Shown piece after piece: positions 1 through 11,974 of a DNA stretch of 64,000 nucleotides. Where the stretch lies: assembly GCA_964007475.1 (NCBI GenBank), contig OZ023275.1:38249381-38313380 (forward strand). The letters run 5' to 3'. Position 1 is the first letter of the stretch. The number at the start of each line of letters is the position of its first letter. Position numbers and translations under genes: made by a program. The DNA is from Hybos culiciformis. Taxonomy: Eukaryota; Arthropoda; Insecta; Diptera; Hybotidae. Below the pieces are notes generated by a model, which was not told where the DNA came from, did not search any database, and worked only from the letters and a program-made list of their open reading frames with translations.

Positions 1-19
1 CTCATTCAGTTCCGATAAA
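1..19 (+). other. Candidate non-coding first exon of the THEM6-like gene
   Basis: The window opens with overlapping Inr-like motifs (TCATTC at 2-7 and TCAGTT at 6-11), followed by a consensus splice donor GTAAGT at 20-25. The coding exon at 218 is preceded directly by a pyrimidine-rich acceptor ending TTTCAG, so a 198-nt intron (20-217) would join the two. The exon may start before the window. This is inference from splice signals only. Confidence 0.4.
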
Positions 20-217
20 GTAAGTTTTAAAATTTTTTCTTAAACTTTATAAAATATATGAAGTTTAATCTATCGTCAGATAAAAGTAAAATTGAGCGAA
101 AAGGTTAATGCTGGAAATATTCTGAGTTATTGAAAGGATCAGAAACATTTCAGTTAACAGACTTAATGATTTACCACATTTTTATTAAGTACTTAAGTTT
201 TTTTTATGTAATTTCAG

Positions 218-1345
218 ATGTCCTGGTTAGTTGTTTTGCTAATACTTTATATAATTTGGGATGTGAACTATTTTATTCGATGTGTTTTCACAGTATTAGC
301 CGGCCGTTTATTTCAAAATAAAAGAAAAATTACAGATAAAACTACAATATACGGCTTATGTACATCGCAAGGTATGTATAATTAAGTTGATTCATATTTA
401 AGACATTCGTATTTAAATGCAAAAGATGAAAAAACTTCAAAAAGCCTTGAGCAAATATAAATTTTTGCTGTATTTCTGATGGTTCTTATTTCAAACAAGC
501 ATTGAAATGTTTTGGATTTGAACATTGACCATTATAAAAATGGCACAAGGAAGAAAATCTAAAATATTATAAAAGAAAAGTAATTAAAGAATTTTATAGA
601 AGTGATAAAAAATAATCTTTATTATTTTTTCTTTGAATTAAACTCCAAAGCAATTTTCTATTTAATTTTCTCGAATAAATTAATATTTAAGTAACACATT
701 CATTAAATAAAAGATTTTCTATTGATAAATTTAATAAAATAAATTAAGTAGTTTCAAGATCATTACTTTTTTTTTCATAATATCCAACTTTTGCATAAGT
801 AATAATAAAATACAATAATTATTAATCTATGTCTTTACATTGTACGTCTTATTTTTATTAGACGTTGATATTTTTATTCGTCACATGAACAATGCACGTT
901 ACCTCCGTGAACTCGATTTCGCCCGATTCCATTTCTATGGTCTTACTGGTCTCTACGAAGAAGTGAGGCGACTAAAAGGTGGTGCAGTCCAAGGTATTTA
1001 TTTTTATATTTATTTTTAAAATAAATTTTTTATTGATAAACATTTTAAGGTGCCAGTTCAGTTCGTTATCGGCGCACTATTCCAATTTTCCATCCATATA
1101 AAATTGATACTAAATTAGTTTGGTGGGATGACAAAGCTATTTATTTGGAGCAATCATTTATAACTTTAGCTGATAATTTTGTAAGAGCTGTAGCAATATC
1201 AAAGCAATGTATAACTAATTGCAGTGTTATGGATGTAATGAGAGCTTTCCCAGAAAGTAAAGTTCGTCCAGAAATTCCAGAAGATCTAAAATTATGGCTA
1301 GATGCTATTGAAATATCTAGTCAAAAATTAAGAAAAGATAAATAA
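218..1345 (+). CDS. THEM6: THEM6-like hotdog thioesterase-superfamily protein (3 exons, complete)
   Basis: Spliced reading: 218-371, 862-993 and 1050-1345, giving 193 aa (human THEM6 is about 208 aa). All junctions are GT-AG and join in phase (G|AC and G|GT). Residues 2-28 form a hydrophobic segment, probably a signal anchor. The 4HBT/hotdog domain follows, with D54 and the H59-M-N-N motif, then the conserved run [15 protein letters not shown] (residues 63-77), [12 protein letters not shown] near residues 101-112, and [11 protein letters not shown] near 120-130. The last 21 residues of exon 2 onward match the family without gaps that I can see. THEM6/thioesterase-superfamily-member-6 proteins are membrane-linked and of poorly defined enzymatic activity; vertebrate THEM6 is ER-associated, so thioesterase activity here is inferred from fold only. 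The start codon was chosen because the acceptor TTTCAG abuts it and it begins the hydrophobic segment. No frame damage is seen. Likely the orthologue of fly CG4666 (from memory). Confidence 0.92.
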
Positions 1346-4300
1346 TAACTTGAGTAGTACTTACTTTCTTATTTTCTGTTATCATTTGATTATAATGTTA
1401 TATAAATTTTATTTTTAAGTAAAGCTGGAGATATCACCAACGAAACTGATGTGCGTGAGATGAGTATAGAATTAAATTATATTAGTTTTTATGAAAGAAA
1501 GAACAATTCTCAGTTTATGGGCTTCAGTAACGTCGAGTATATTTCCAGTTTAAAAAATGTGGTCTGTTACCAGTACATTTTGTATGAAGTGCGTTTTTTT
1601 TTTCTAATAATGAAGGTGTTTTGTATAAAAAATGGATTTTATTTTATTTCAGTGTATAATGTTTTGACAATAATGGACTTTTAATATTTTTATTCAAGGG
1701 GTCAGAATTCTAAATGTTTATTACAACAAAAAGTCAAATTAAACAATAAAAATCTATATTACAGATTTTTTATTCAGGATCATACACAAAATATTCTAAA
1801 TAATGAGTAAGTGCATATATATGCGCTTTAAATTGAAATCAATGTTATTTGAAAAATTTTATTTACAAGACTTTTGTTTGACAAGACCATAACGAAATGA
1901 CTTCACTTTATTACACCAATTATTTTACTACTATTTTACTACTGTTACAAAAAAAAATTTCAGATAACTTTAAATTGAAGTTAACACTATAGTTGTTATA
2001 GTAGTTAAGTAAAACATGAATTTTTATTTTATTAAAGGTTCAACTGAAGCTGAAGACTTGTCCTTTTTTAATAAATCGCAGTCTAACTAAACTATAAAAG
2101 CCCAAATAAAATTGAAAATTCTGATAAAATAAAAATAATATTCTATTTTATGTTGCATATTTATTTGCATATTATTAATATTTTTTTTCAAATTGCTTTA
2201 GATAGGATTAATTGATAACATTTTTTTCTGACGAGAATAAAGGAGGGATTTTTCTGTCTGCTGAACATTATTACATTTATTAAGAAAAAAAAAACTTTCC
2301 GTAAGAAAATATAAATAATTATATTCCTTATCAGAAAGTAAAATAAATTAAAAAAAAACCCTCTTTGAAACTTAAAAAAATTTAAAATATATGTATATTG
2401 TTATTTAAGATGAATACATTTCCTATTCGATACGTTAAAGTCTTTATATTGGATTCCAATATTTTTATGCTGTTATGAGGTAACTAATATGTTCTGTATT
2501 TTTTATATGCTGTCATCGAAAAATATGATACAATTGTTCCAGATATTGTAAATTAATTTATTTATCAACAATCAATGCTGGGTCTTATAACAAAGTATTA
2601 TTGTGGCAAAAAGTGATTGTTTCAAATAATAAAATAAGAAAATTTTTATATATATTTTTTTTTGATTTGAGCTTACACAGCACAGCACAAGGGCATAAAT
2701 TATTTCTCAGTCTAAAAAGTATCGGATGTTAAAAAATGTTTTTTTCTGAATTATTTTTGACCACAATAATAATATATAAACATAATAATATAATATATAA
2801 CATTATAAAAACAAACCTTTTATTTAATTGATCAGTTGAAAAATTAATCCTTTCATGCTTGTAGGTATATTGACATTTATTTTCTTCCAAAACAAATAAA
2901 ATTAACATCAGAGTTCTTGTCAGACACCAATTTTTTTCACTTGAATGAATTTTATTAATGCAATTTAAAGATATGGTTCAGATTTAATATTAATTTTCCT
3001 ACGGTTTCTATTTTTTTAAATATGCAAAAAAAATTTTTGAATCACATTCCATCAAGTTTCATTTTTATTTTATTAACGCCCTTTTCCATCAAAAATTAAA
3101 AATTCGAAATCTATTTTCATTTCTATCTATCCGTTGCGTACTAAAATATTTTATAATAATAACTATTGAAAACTATTGGCGTTCGAAGCCAAAATACGTA
3201 ATATCTTGTACGCTTTCACTGAAGCTAAAGAAAGAGATTCTACGATTATAGAAAACTTTGATAAAAGCCCTCATCTAGGTTATTCTATATTTAAAAAAGA
3301 AATAATTTAAATCACAATGTAGAAAACAATTTTCATTCTTAATTTATTATTTATAGGAAAACTTATTTCAGAGGAGTATCCTTGTTTTGTTAATCTGCTT
3401 GTACTAGGATAAGAAAAAAAAGAATTGAAAAATATTATACCTACATAAATGATAGTAAAAAGCACTTAGAAAATGTACCACACATTTTTAAGCCAAGGTA
3501 TTGTAAAATTGAATTTTTTTATAAAACTTTAATGATCACTTCGACAGAGCATAACACCGAAACCTGAACATTTTTTTTTTTGTTTAATGTCAAATCAAAT
3601 TATTTTTATTGGGATGTGCCAGCACGGGAACACTTAATTGTGAAAGCATTCTTAATTTTTATTTATTTTTTATTTCACATGATCACAAGAATCAATTTAA
3701 TGTTCACGTTCCATAAGAAATATGATATGTTTTAATCTTTATTTTCCTGCCACCCTACAGTGTCATCTGTTTGAATCAAAAGAAGAAAAAATATTTTGTT
3801 AAATTAAATAAAAATAAAAATGAACTATATTATAATACGATTCAGTTATTTAGAAGATTAGGAATTTTTTTTTTGTTAAACAATTTAACATTTATATTTT
3901 TAATAATAAATTCAGAGGCACAACAACGGGTAGCTTTTTAAATTTGAAAAGTTGGAAAACTTAAAAAATATTTTATTTCTAACAAAAATACGTCATAATA
4001 AGTTTTCATCAATAAGATAGATTTTTTTTCCGGAATCTCATAAAATATATCCAAATATCCGTGTCTATAAATTTTCTCCAAATCATGGGCATTTAATAAA
4101 GAAATTAATCATGATTTGTTCTTAATGTCGCTAAAATGAACTATGCAGTTAATCCAAGGCCCGAAGTAAAAGCTCTGTACACAAAAAGTTCAAGGAGAAA
4201 TTCAATTAAATATTTTTTTTAGCTTTTATTATTTTATCCAGGACATTCACTATAAATAAAAATAATTTTTAAAAATAATGCAATCTTTAAAAACATTTTC

Positions 4301-4405
4301 TTCTTGAGGATTTTACACATATAATATCTGACAATGGAAGGATTAAAATATTTTTTTGGCAAGCTTATCTGTAGGTATCCTAAAACATTTTCTTAATACC
4401 TACCT
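1346..4405. other. Intergenic, AT-rich
   Basis: No complete gene is seen. The THEM6-like 3' UTR must lie at the start; AATAAA-type signals occur near 1745. Two short coding-like stretches stand out on the plus strand: an open frame of 46 codons from about 3170 to 3310 (contains FEAKIRNILYAFTEAKERD) with more GC than its surroundings, and a 28-codon ORF from the ATG at 4136. Neither has a recognisable domain, convincing splice sites or a recognised relative, so neither is called as a gene. Confidence 0.6.
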
Positions 4406-4679
4406 TACACCCAGAAAAAAACATTGTTAAATTAAAAGATTTTATAGGTAAAATTAACAAAAAATCTTTATAGATTTTGCGCAAAAGGGTTTATAGTTAA
4501 ATTAAAATTGCAAAAATTGTTAATTCAAAAGACATAGTACATTGTTAAAATTAACACAAAATTGTTATATTTAAAATGTTAAGTTGTTATTATAACAATT
4601 TTAGCAGTTTGAGAAAAAAATATATTGTTACGGTGCCAAACTGTTAAATTAACTATTCGAAATAATTATTTTAAAATAG

Positions 4680-5045
4680 TTTTTGTTTTTTTTATTTTTT
4701 TGGTTTGTTTTTTTTTCGCCTTTTTTTGTTTTTTTTTTCGCCTTTTTTTTGTTTTTTTTTTTGTTTTTTTTTTGGTTTTTTTTTTGGTTTTTTTTGGTTC
4801 TTTTTTTTTTGTTTTTTTTTATTTTTTTGATTTTTTTTTGTTTTTTTTTTTTTTTGTTTTTTTTTTTTAATTTCTTGGTTTGTTTTTGATTTTTTTTTTG
4901 TTTTTTTTTCGCTTTTTTCGTCTTTTTTTGTTTTTTTATTGTTTTTTTTTTATTGGTCACCCATCTAAGTACTATCACTACGAGACGTTGCTTAACCGCT
5001 TTGTTCAATGTGATGTAGAGTCTTCCACTGAGCTATGTCAGTAAT
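4680..5045 (-). mobile_element. SINE-like unit: tRNA-like A box plus 5S-rRNA-like region plus A-rich tail
   Basis: Read on the minus strand, 5040-5020 gives a tRNA A-box-like TAGCTCAGTGGAAGA. It is followed at about 5006-4955 by a stretch that lines up without gaps with the internal control region of insect 5S rRNA: TTAAGCA.CGTC, then TAGTACTTAGATGGG.GACC. By hand about 38 of 52 positions agree with the fly 5S sequence as I remember it. Immediately downstream is about 270 nt of A runs broken by single C, G or CC, forming the T-rich tract seen on the plus strand at 4680-4953. Head plus A-rich tail is SINE architecture; the 5S promoter resembles SINE3-type elements. No tRNA B box is seen in the right place. 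No clear target duplication was found. Confidence 0.6.
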
Positions 5046-5096
5046 ATACAACAATGTATTAAATAGAAAATATAAATTCGGTAATATAAACATAAT

Positions 5097-5183
5097 AAAT
5101 ATTTATCTTGTTAAATTAAAGAATTCCGCTCTTAACTTGTCTCGTTAAGAGCGGAGTTCTTTAATTTAACAAGATAAATATTT
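5097..5183. repeat. 87-bp near-perfect palindrome (40-nt arms, 7-nt loop)
   Basis: The left arm 5097-5136 and right arm 5144-5183 are reverse complements with a single mismatch; the loop is TTGTCTC. The stem contains a GC-richer core (CCGCTCTTAAC) unlike the surrounding A/T. It lies just upstream of the SINE-like head and inside the TA-flanked element. Confidence 0.9.
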
Positions 5184-6300
5184 ATTTTAAAAGTGTAGCT
5201 TTTTAAATCAACCAAAACTTTTTTTTTAACAATGCGGTTTTTATTTTGACAATTTTTATTGTTATATGTACCATTTTTAAATAACAACAAAAACATTATT
5301 TCAAAAGCTTTTATTGTCATATGAACAATTGAATGTGTAATTGTTATAATAACAGAAGAGTTTTTAATTTAAAAGAGAGAATAAAAATTTTATTTCTTTC
5401 GAATGAAACATATTTAAAATAACAATTAATGTTGTTAAAATCACAATTTTCAGCTTTTACTAAATAACTGTTTGAAACATTTTAAAATAACAAAATCAAA
5501 TGTTAAAATAAGAAGCATCTTTACTTAGATCAAATACTTATTAGTTTAATTTAAAAAATTTTTCTTTAACATCAACAATTTTTGTTTAACAGTTAAAAAC
5601 AGTTAAAAATTGTTAATTTAACTAGCATTTTTTTTCTGGGTGTAGATATTGGAAATGAATATTTTGTGAATTTTGTATCTGGTCTGCATAAGGATAAGAA
5701 AATGAAAGAAAAATGTATATTTGTAATAAAATTTTATATATATATATACAGAAGAAATAATTTAAGAATTAAAATATTTCGCCCTCTCTTCATGATGCTA
5801 ACGAATATTAAAAAATTTTTACGTGGTGTTTTATCTTTCGCCCCTTGATAAAACGTTCACCGGAACCAGAATCAAATGATGTTTATGATTTGGAATATTA
5901 TATATATATATAAATTTTTTAAATCTTAAATTATATTGGACAGTGTTTTTTTTTTATTATTATTATTATTTTATTCTGAATGTATGTAGGTACTCTAGCT
6001 AGTGAAAAGGAATACATAGATATAATTTTAATATTTATTATGAGGTGCGAAATTAAAGTTTAAGGGACTAACATTATTATTATTTTACATAAGTATTAAG
6101 TTTTTCTTGTCATGCGAAAACAACAAATTTCGATATTTTTGTTTGAAATGAAAATAATATATACACTTGAACTACAAGAGTAGATACTAGATACTATAGA
6201 CACTAGATTAGATTTTATATCTTTTTTGGTTAAAAAATAAAACAAATTTTATATATTTAGAATGAAAATATGAAGATTCATGTAATATAAAAGTTTAAAT

Positions 6301-6556
6301 CGCCTGCTCAGAAATGAAACAACGTATAATGAAAAGTATAGTTTCGAGTAATTTGAATTTAAAGATTTGAAAATTAAAAGAAACGTATGAAAAAATATCA
6401 AGTAGCGTACAATTTTCATCTAAAAAACCATTTTAATCAACATTAAGAATATTGCAAAGTAGTTGTACTTATAAAATCGAGTACGAGGAATCGAATGGTG
6501 CAATTGTCAAATAATGACGTATAAATGTCATACGTTGTTTCATTTCTCAGCAGACG
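6301..6556. mobile_element. 256-bp MITE with 27-bp terminal inverted repeats
   Basis: The left end 6301-6327 and the inverted right end 6530-6556 agree at 25 of 27 positions (core GAGAAATGAAACAACGTAT on the right-hand copy). AAAT flanks both sides (6297-6300 and 6557-6560), a possible 4-bp target duplication. There is no coding capacity. The superfamily is not clear from the ends. Confidence 0.7.
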
Positions 6557-7611
6557 AAATATAGTATAATTTTAACGTTTCGTGTTAAGAAAAATTGTTG
6601 CTTCTCAGTGTTGAAATATCAATTCAAAGATAACTCTCTTATAAACGCATATATTTTCATTTAAATTTAATTGTTATTATTATGTTGATTGTCATGTTTT
6701 ATAAAGAATTTCTAAGTCTTAAACAAAAAATTAAAAAAATAATTTATTTATGTGTTTTGGTGTCAAATTTTTGATACCTTATGGTCAAAAAAAACAAATT
6801 CGAATATTTATTCTTGTATAATGTTATATTTTCCTCAAGCAAATTAATCAAGAATTTAACGGGTATACCTTGTAAATAAAATAAAAAAAAAAAATTGTAT
6901 AATAATTCTAATATTTTTTATGTTGAGTTTCATCTAAAAACATAACATTTTTGTTATAAAATTCTTAAATTTATTATTATAATAATAACAATAATAATAA
7001 TTTGTTGTTGGTACAATTTAGATTCCCCTTTTGTGATTTTACACAATATATAATATACTTTTAAATTGAGATATACACAGGGTCATAAAGGAGAACTATT
7101 TTTAAATTTATTAAAAATAATTTAAATTATTATTATATCACTTAAATTTATTGTTGATTTATGATATTTTATCCACATCAAAATAAATGTATTATTAAGA
7201 AGCTAGCCCAAAGCTTTGTATGTGGATTAATAAAAAAAAAAAAATAAATAAATAAAAATTAGGGCATTTTTACACAACGATATTTTTGTTTTTTTTTTGC
7301 TTGAATAACTATGGGTTATATGTAAGGTAAGTATAAGCTCTGTTTTTTTTTTATTTTGATTTTATTTGTGATATATAATATTTTTTAGTCTGTACTTATA
7401 GGGCATGTATTGTTATAATATTTAAATTATTTTGGATCTAAATCACATTGTCATATTTTGAGACATAACTGAACTGACTGAATATGTTTTCTTGGAAAAT
7501 AGTTTCATTTTCCGCAATTTGATCGGTTTGCTTGCTTTAAAAAATATTATTAATCACGTGTGTGATAAATTTAAAATTTTTCGACAAAATTAAGATCAAA
7601 CTTCTTCTTTG

Positions 7612-7713
7612 TCAATTTAATTTAACGTCCATATCTTCCGCTGCATATTTTCAGTTCTCCTCTAGTAGCATGGTCATCGGATCACTTTCTAAGGCATCTT
7701 CCATCTTCCATAG
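7612..7713 (-). pseudogene. Coding-like fragment with in-frame TGA
   Basis: On the minus strand, the frame reads KMEDALESDPMTMLLEEN, then TGA, then KYAAEDMDVKLN and a stop. GC content and amino-acid composition (acidic, mixed residues) are unlike the surrounding A/T sequence, which suggests a decayed gene or retrocopy fragment. I do not recognise the parent. It could also be chance. Confidence 0.25.
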
Positions 7714-9429
7714 AAAAAAAATCACCTATACTACTATTTTATCTGAGTGTTATAAGTATCATTAAATATCAAAATTATCAAAATTGCAATTAAAATTATG
7801 TGACAATAGTGAATTTTATAAAAAAAAAAAAAAAAACTTCACAAAAAGTTGACTTGTAAATCGTTCTATGTTATAAAATGTATCCTAAAACCTTAGAATA
7901 TATTCTAATTGCAAAATTATTAAATTTTAAAATCAATCAAACCCTAATTAACTTGTTGAAGGAAATCCATAATATAATGAATAAAAAATAAATTATTTGG
8001 TCGTTTTAAGTCGTTCTAATAAAATATAGCATGTTAATATTTTACAAACAAATTTTTTAGTGTCAACATTTTATTAAACATTTTTTTTTTTTTGTTTATA
8101 AACATTGTACCTTAGCAGTAAAATAAATAATTTGTTGAGATACAATATTGGGGTAATAATATAAAAATAAAATATATATAAAAAAAAAATTAGAGCTCAA
8201 CAAGTGTTCATTTTCTTTGAGAAAAATAAATTCCAATATCTGTATTTATGCAGATAGCTGCATGCACACAAGTCATATATCTTTTTCAAAAAATTTTATC
8301 CTCATTAAAGATACATTTTGTGTCACGTACCTACATATTTTTATTTCTTATAAAATATTTACATACTTACATAGAAAATAGTATTGTTTCTTTCTCTCAT
8401 TTTTGAATTTATGTGCTTTTTTGTAGCATTGAAAAAGTAAACTATTGTTACATAATTTTGATTATAATTTTGATATTTGAAGCACCTAACATAGTGATAC
8501 TTATAATAGCAAAGAAATAATAGTAATGACAATTTTTTAATAATTTTGTCCATATAGTGTAATTAATTACAAAAAGGAAGTCAATAATTTCGAATACAAA
8601 CATATTAAGCAAAAGAACACTATTTGAGCTTTTTTTTTCACAAATATAACCTTCCAAAGTTCTTATATATTATGTATTCATAATATTTGTAAATATGTAT
8701 TAAGAGTTTTTGAAATAGACAGTTGGTATAAGTTTGATAGTTATTATAAGTTTCGCACACGAATTTTTTGGAGTCTCCATATCCAAAAATAAAACATAGA
8801 AACACAGAAGTCTCTCTTACTTTAAAACCTGTAATATATTCGGTATACACATTACTAAAATAAAATCATCTTTTCAGTAGCCGCTAGCCTGCGATGAAAA
8901 TTTTATTTCACATTAAAAATCTCATTTGTGATCAATACTTTAATTAGATAAATATCTAGATAATTTTTTCGTATTGTAATTGCGAATAAATTTATTTTTA
9001 ATATTTTTTATATCTACGTTTATTTGATATTTAAATTCATATCTTTTTTAAGCAATCTAATTCAAGATAATATTTGTGCAACATAATTTCTCTGCATATT
9101 TAATTATAAAAATGCAGGAACATTTATCTATTCAGCGTGCACCAACTAACTAAAATTATTATTATTTTTTTTTTTTTTAATTTTACAACATTTTAAGAAA
9201 TATTTTTCTCATTTTTTTTTTGTTTTGTACACATTTTATTTGAGATTAATAAGTTTTACGTTTTTGTTTATAAATATTTTTTAATATACAGAAAAAATTT
9301 GTATCTAGATACTTTTTTGTTGTATGTTTTATTTTTAAATCGCGGCATATATTCCTGTTAAAGGCAAAAAGAAAAAAAAAAAACACAAAAAAAAGTACTA
9401 AATAAAATAATATAAAATTTTTTTTTTAG

Positions 9430-9516
9430 TATCGTTCGGTCTACGATATCGGTTGGTATTGATTTATTTTTTGGCTCAATCACTGATATCGGTGAGCCGC
9501 GTAAAAAGGTTAACAT
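9430..9516 (-). other. GC-elevated coding-like island
   Basis: On the minus strand an ATG at 9516 opens a frame reading MLTFLRGSPISVIEPKNK and on through PTDIVDRTIL before running into poly-lysine and hydrophobic low complexity. About 75 nt here have clearly more GC than anything for a kilobase either side. No clear acceptor or donor was seen, and the peptide is not recognised. It may be an exon remnant or a conserved non-coding element. Confidence 0.2.
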
Positions 9517-10082
9517 TATTTTTTATTTATGTAGAGCATAAAATATTAATTTTTTTTTATTATTATTAATAAAAATTCTATTTTTTTTTTTTTCATAATT
9601 GAAAATAGAACGTTTATCAGGTGTTTTAGATTGAAGAAAAAAAAAAAAACAAAATTATTATATTATTCATTTTCTCATGAGGTTATTGTTATTTATTTTA
9701 ATATAATTTTGTTTTTTTTTCTATAATAAATAAGAAAAAGATAAATTTATTGAACAGAACCGGATTTCTAATGATTTTAATTTATTGAAAATTCTTTGTC
9801 CGAAAATTATTTTGTTGCGGGTGTAAAAAGAACCTTTTTTTTTTTGCTTCTAAGACAAAGTTATAACGAAGTTTTAAAAATAAAAATTATGATGAAAAAG
9901 AAGATGAAAAACTATTTAAAAATAAAAAAAATCTAATCTAATCGAAAAAACATTTATAACCGAATTCTGATCAAAGAAAAAAAAAAATTTGTTTTTCTTA
10001 TAAAATATAATTATAATATTTTTTATGATCAATAAAAAAAAAAAAAACAAAACCAAGCTAAAGCTAACCTTATTATTATTTT

Positions 10083-10152
10083 TATTATTATTATTTTTTT
10101 TTTTCAACTTTTAACGAACGCTATAAAAAAAAAATAATAATAATAATAATAA
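10083..10152. repeat. Microsatellite hairpin: (TTA)n-T-run facing A-run-(TAA)n
   Basis: A (TTA)n plus T-run arm at about 10083-10104 faces an inverted A-run plus (TAA)n arm at about 10125-10152, separated by about 20 nt containing TTTTAACGAACG. The arms can pair fully over about 20 bp. Confidence 0.7.
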
Positions 10153-11974
10153 AGAAAACATAAAATCATAAACATAATATCGAATATAAAATATTGAAAG
10201 ACGTTAATAAATCTGTGTCAATCAAAATTATACCTATATACATATATTTTTATTATATTCTTTATTTTTTTTTTCTATTCTTTTACTGTGTGGCTTAATA
10301 TATCGCTTAAGGAGGAAATGAAATTAGAAACCAAATAAACAAAAAAAAAAAAAATATAAAAAAAAATAATATTAAAAATAAAAATATTACAGAAAAAGAT
10401 ATAAAAAATTATTCGCAATTACAAAAAATAAAAAAAATAATAATAAATTAAAAACTACTGTAACTAATAAAATCTTGATCACAAATGAGTATTATTTTAA
10501 TATGTTAAATTTTTATGGCAAATAAAAAATAGTGGGATTTAAATTGGCTATAATATTAAATATTAAGATTACATAAAAATGTTCTTTAGTAGTAAATAAT
10601 ATTAATCATTGAAAAAATTCTATCATAAGGTATATCGATTTTAAAGATATACTTTCCAGAAAAAATTTTGCATGAAGTTAAAAAGATTTTCTAAATAAGA
10701 AAAACTTTAGTGTAACGACGACAGAATTATGCATATGCTTATATATAGATTAATTATTAAAAATGAAATTTTTTGAAGAATATATATTATTTTTTACAAA
10801 GATAAATTTCATAATTTCCAAAGAGTTTCAAAGGAGAAAAATCTTATTGATTGCGATCAATTCTGTTATCTGTATCCTCCTTTGGGTATTATATATTCTA
10901 TATATTCTATAATATTTACATTATATTTTATATACCAGGAAACTTATATTTTTTAAAAAGGAAATACGAGGACATACACTTAAATATACTAATTTGAAAT
11001 ATGCATGAAAGAATTTTCAGCCAATATTTAAAGTTCATGAAAAATAATGATTATATTATTTAAATTTAAACCCAATGATGGATGAAATGATTTATCCAAT
11101 TTCAAATCAATATTATTATGTCGTATATCTCTCTCTTGTCGTATTAAAAAAATATATATGTATATACGATTTTTTATTTTTCCAATTTTTATTCAATTTC
11201 ACCCATATTTCACCAGAAATAGAATAGAATGTCATTACTCATTACATTTATTTCACTTTTTTCAATTTTCAAAATATGAAATTATTTAAAAAAATTTTTT
11301 TGCACATACAAATTTATGCAATTTTTTTTTGAATCGATTTGAATAGCATCAATTTTCTGGAAAAAATTTATTTTCACAAATATGGGAAGAGTAAAAAAAA
11401 AAAAAAAGCCAATAATCTGGAACTATAAATAATGACTATTATGGTTTATGTTACTTAACAAAAATATTTTTTGCACTGTCATTTCGAATATATAGAAAAT
11501 TTAAAATATATTTTGATTTAAATAAAATTTATTTTCAGCACTTAGTTAGGAAGTCCTAATTCAAAATAAATATCACATACATTCTATGTGCATTACAAAA
11601 TTTTAACAAATTCTATATTTCAAATCTGTACTATAACAATCCATTTTAATTAAATAATATATTGTCACACAAAAAAACTATTAATACTGTCAATATTTAA
11701 GTGAGAATTAATGGAATGATTCATGTATAACAACCTAAATTAAATAAAACATTTTGATCTAAAATAAAAATGAGATTAATATTATTTCGCTTTTTTTATA
11801 CTTATATACAATATGTTTTCATTACTTAATTCAACGATCGACTGATTGATAGAATTATAGACTATTAAAAAAGAAAAAAAATCAAATACACATGTATTAT
11901 TATTATATTAATTTGTATCATTTATTAATTATTCTGATGCAGGTCTCTATACAATTTACAACAAAAGTTTAATC

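Larger units (their letters stand above)
4408..5642. mobile_element. TA-flanked TIR element, 1.2 kb, non-autonomous
   Basis: The left end reads CACCCAGAAAAAAA and the right end is its inverted copy (TTTTTTTTCTGGGTG). A TA dinucleotide flanks each side (4406-4407 and 5643-5644), as expected for a Tc1/mariner-type target duplication. There is no transposase frame. Both flanks inside the ends are packed with short TTGTTAAA/TAACAATT motifs in both orientations, at least a dozen copies. A SINE-like unit and an 87-bp palindrome are nested within. Family assignment is by termini only; other TIR families are possible. Confidence 0.6.

Noticed and set aside
130..321. 63-codon ORF at the start of the window
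   Set aside because: It overlaps the first coding exon of the THEM6-like gene in another frame and runs through its splice acceptor.
4625..4889. Plus-strand phenylalanine-rich ORFs
   Set aside because: They translate poly-T with occasional G; the complement of the A-rich tail.
4649..5008. 119-codon lysine/glutamine-rich minus-strand ORF
   Set aside because: It is the translation of the A-rich tail and the 5S-like head of the SINE-like unit; low complexity, no protein signal.
5020..5045. True tRNA gene from the A-box-like sequence
   Set aside because: No cloverleaf, no B box downstream; it runs directly into the 5S-like segment.
7651..7653. In-frame TGA as a selenocysteine codon
   Set aside because: The surrounding fragment has no full gene structure and no recognised selenoprotein family; a decayed fragment is simpler.
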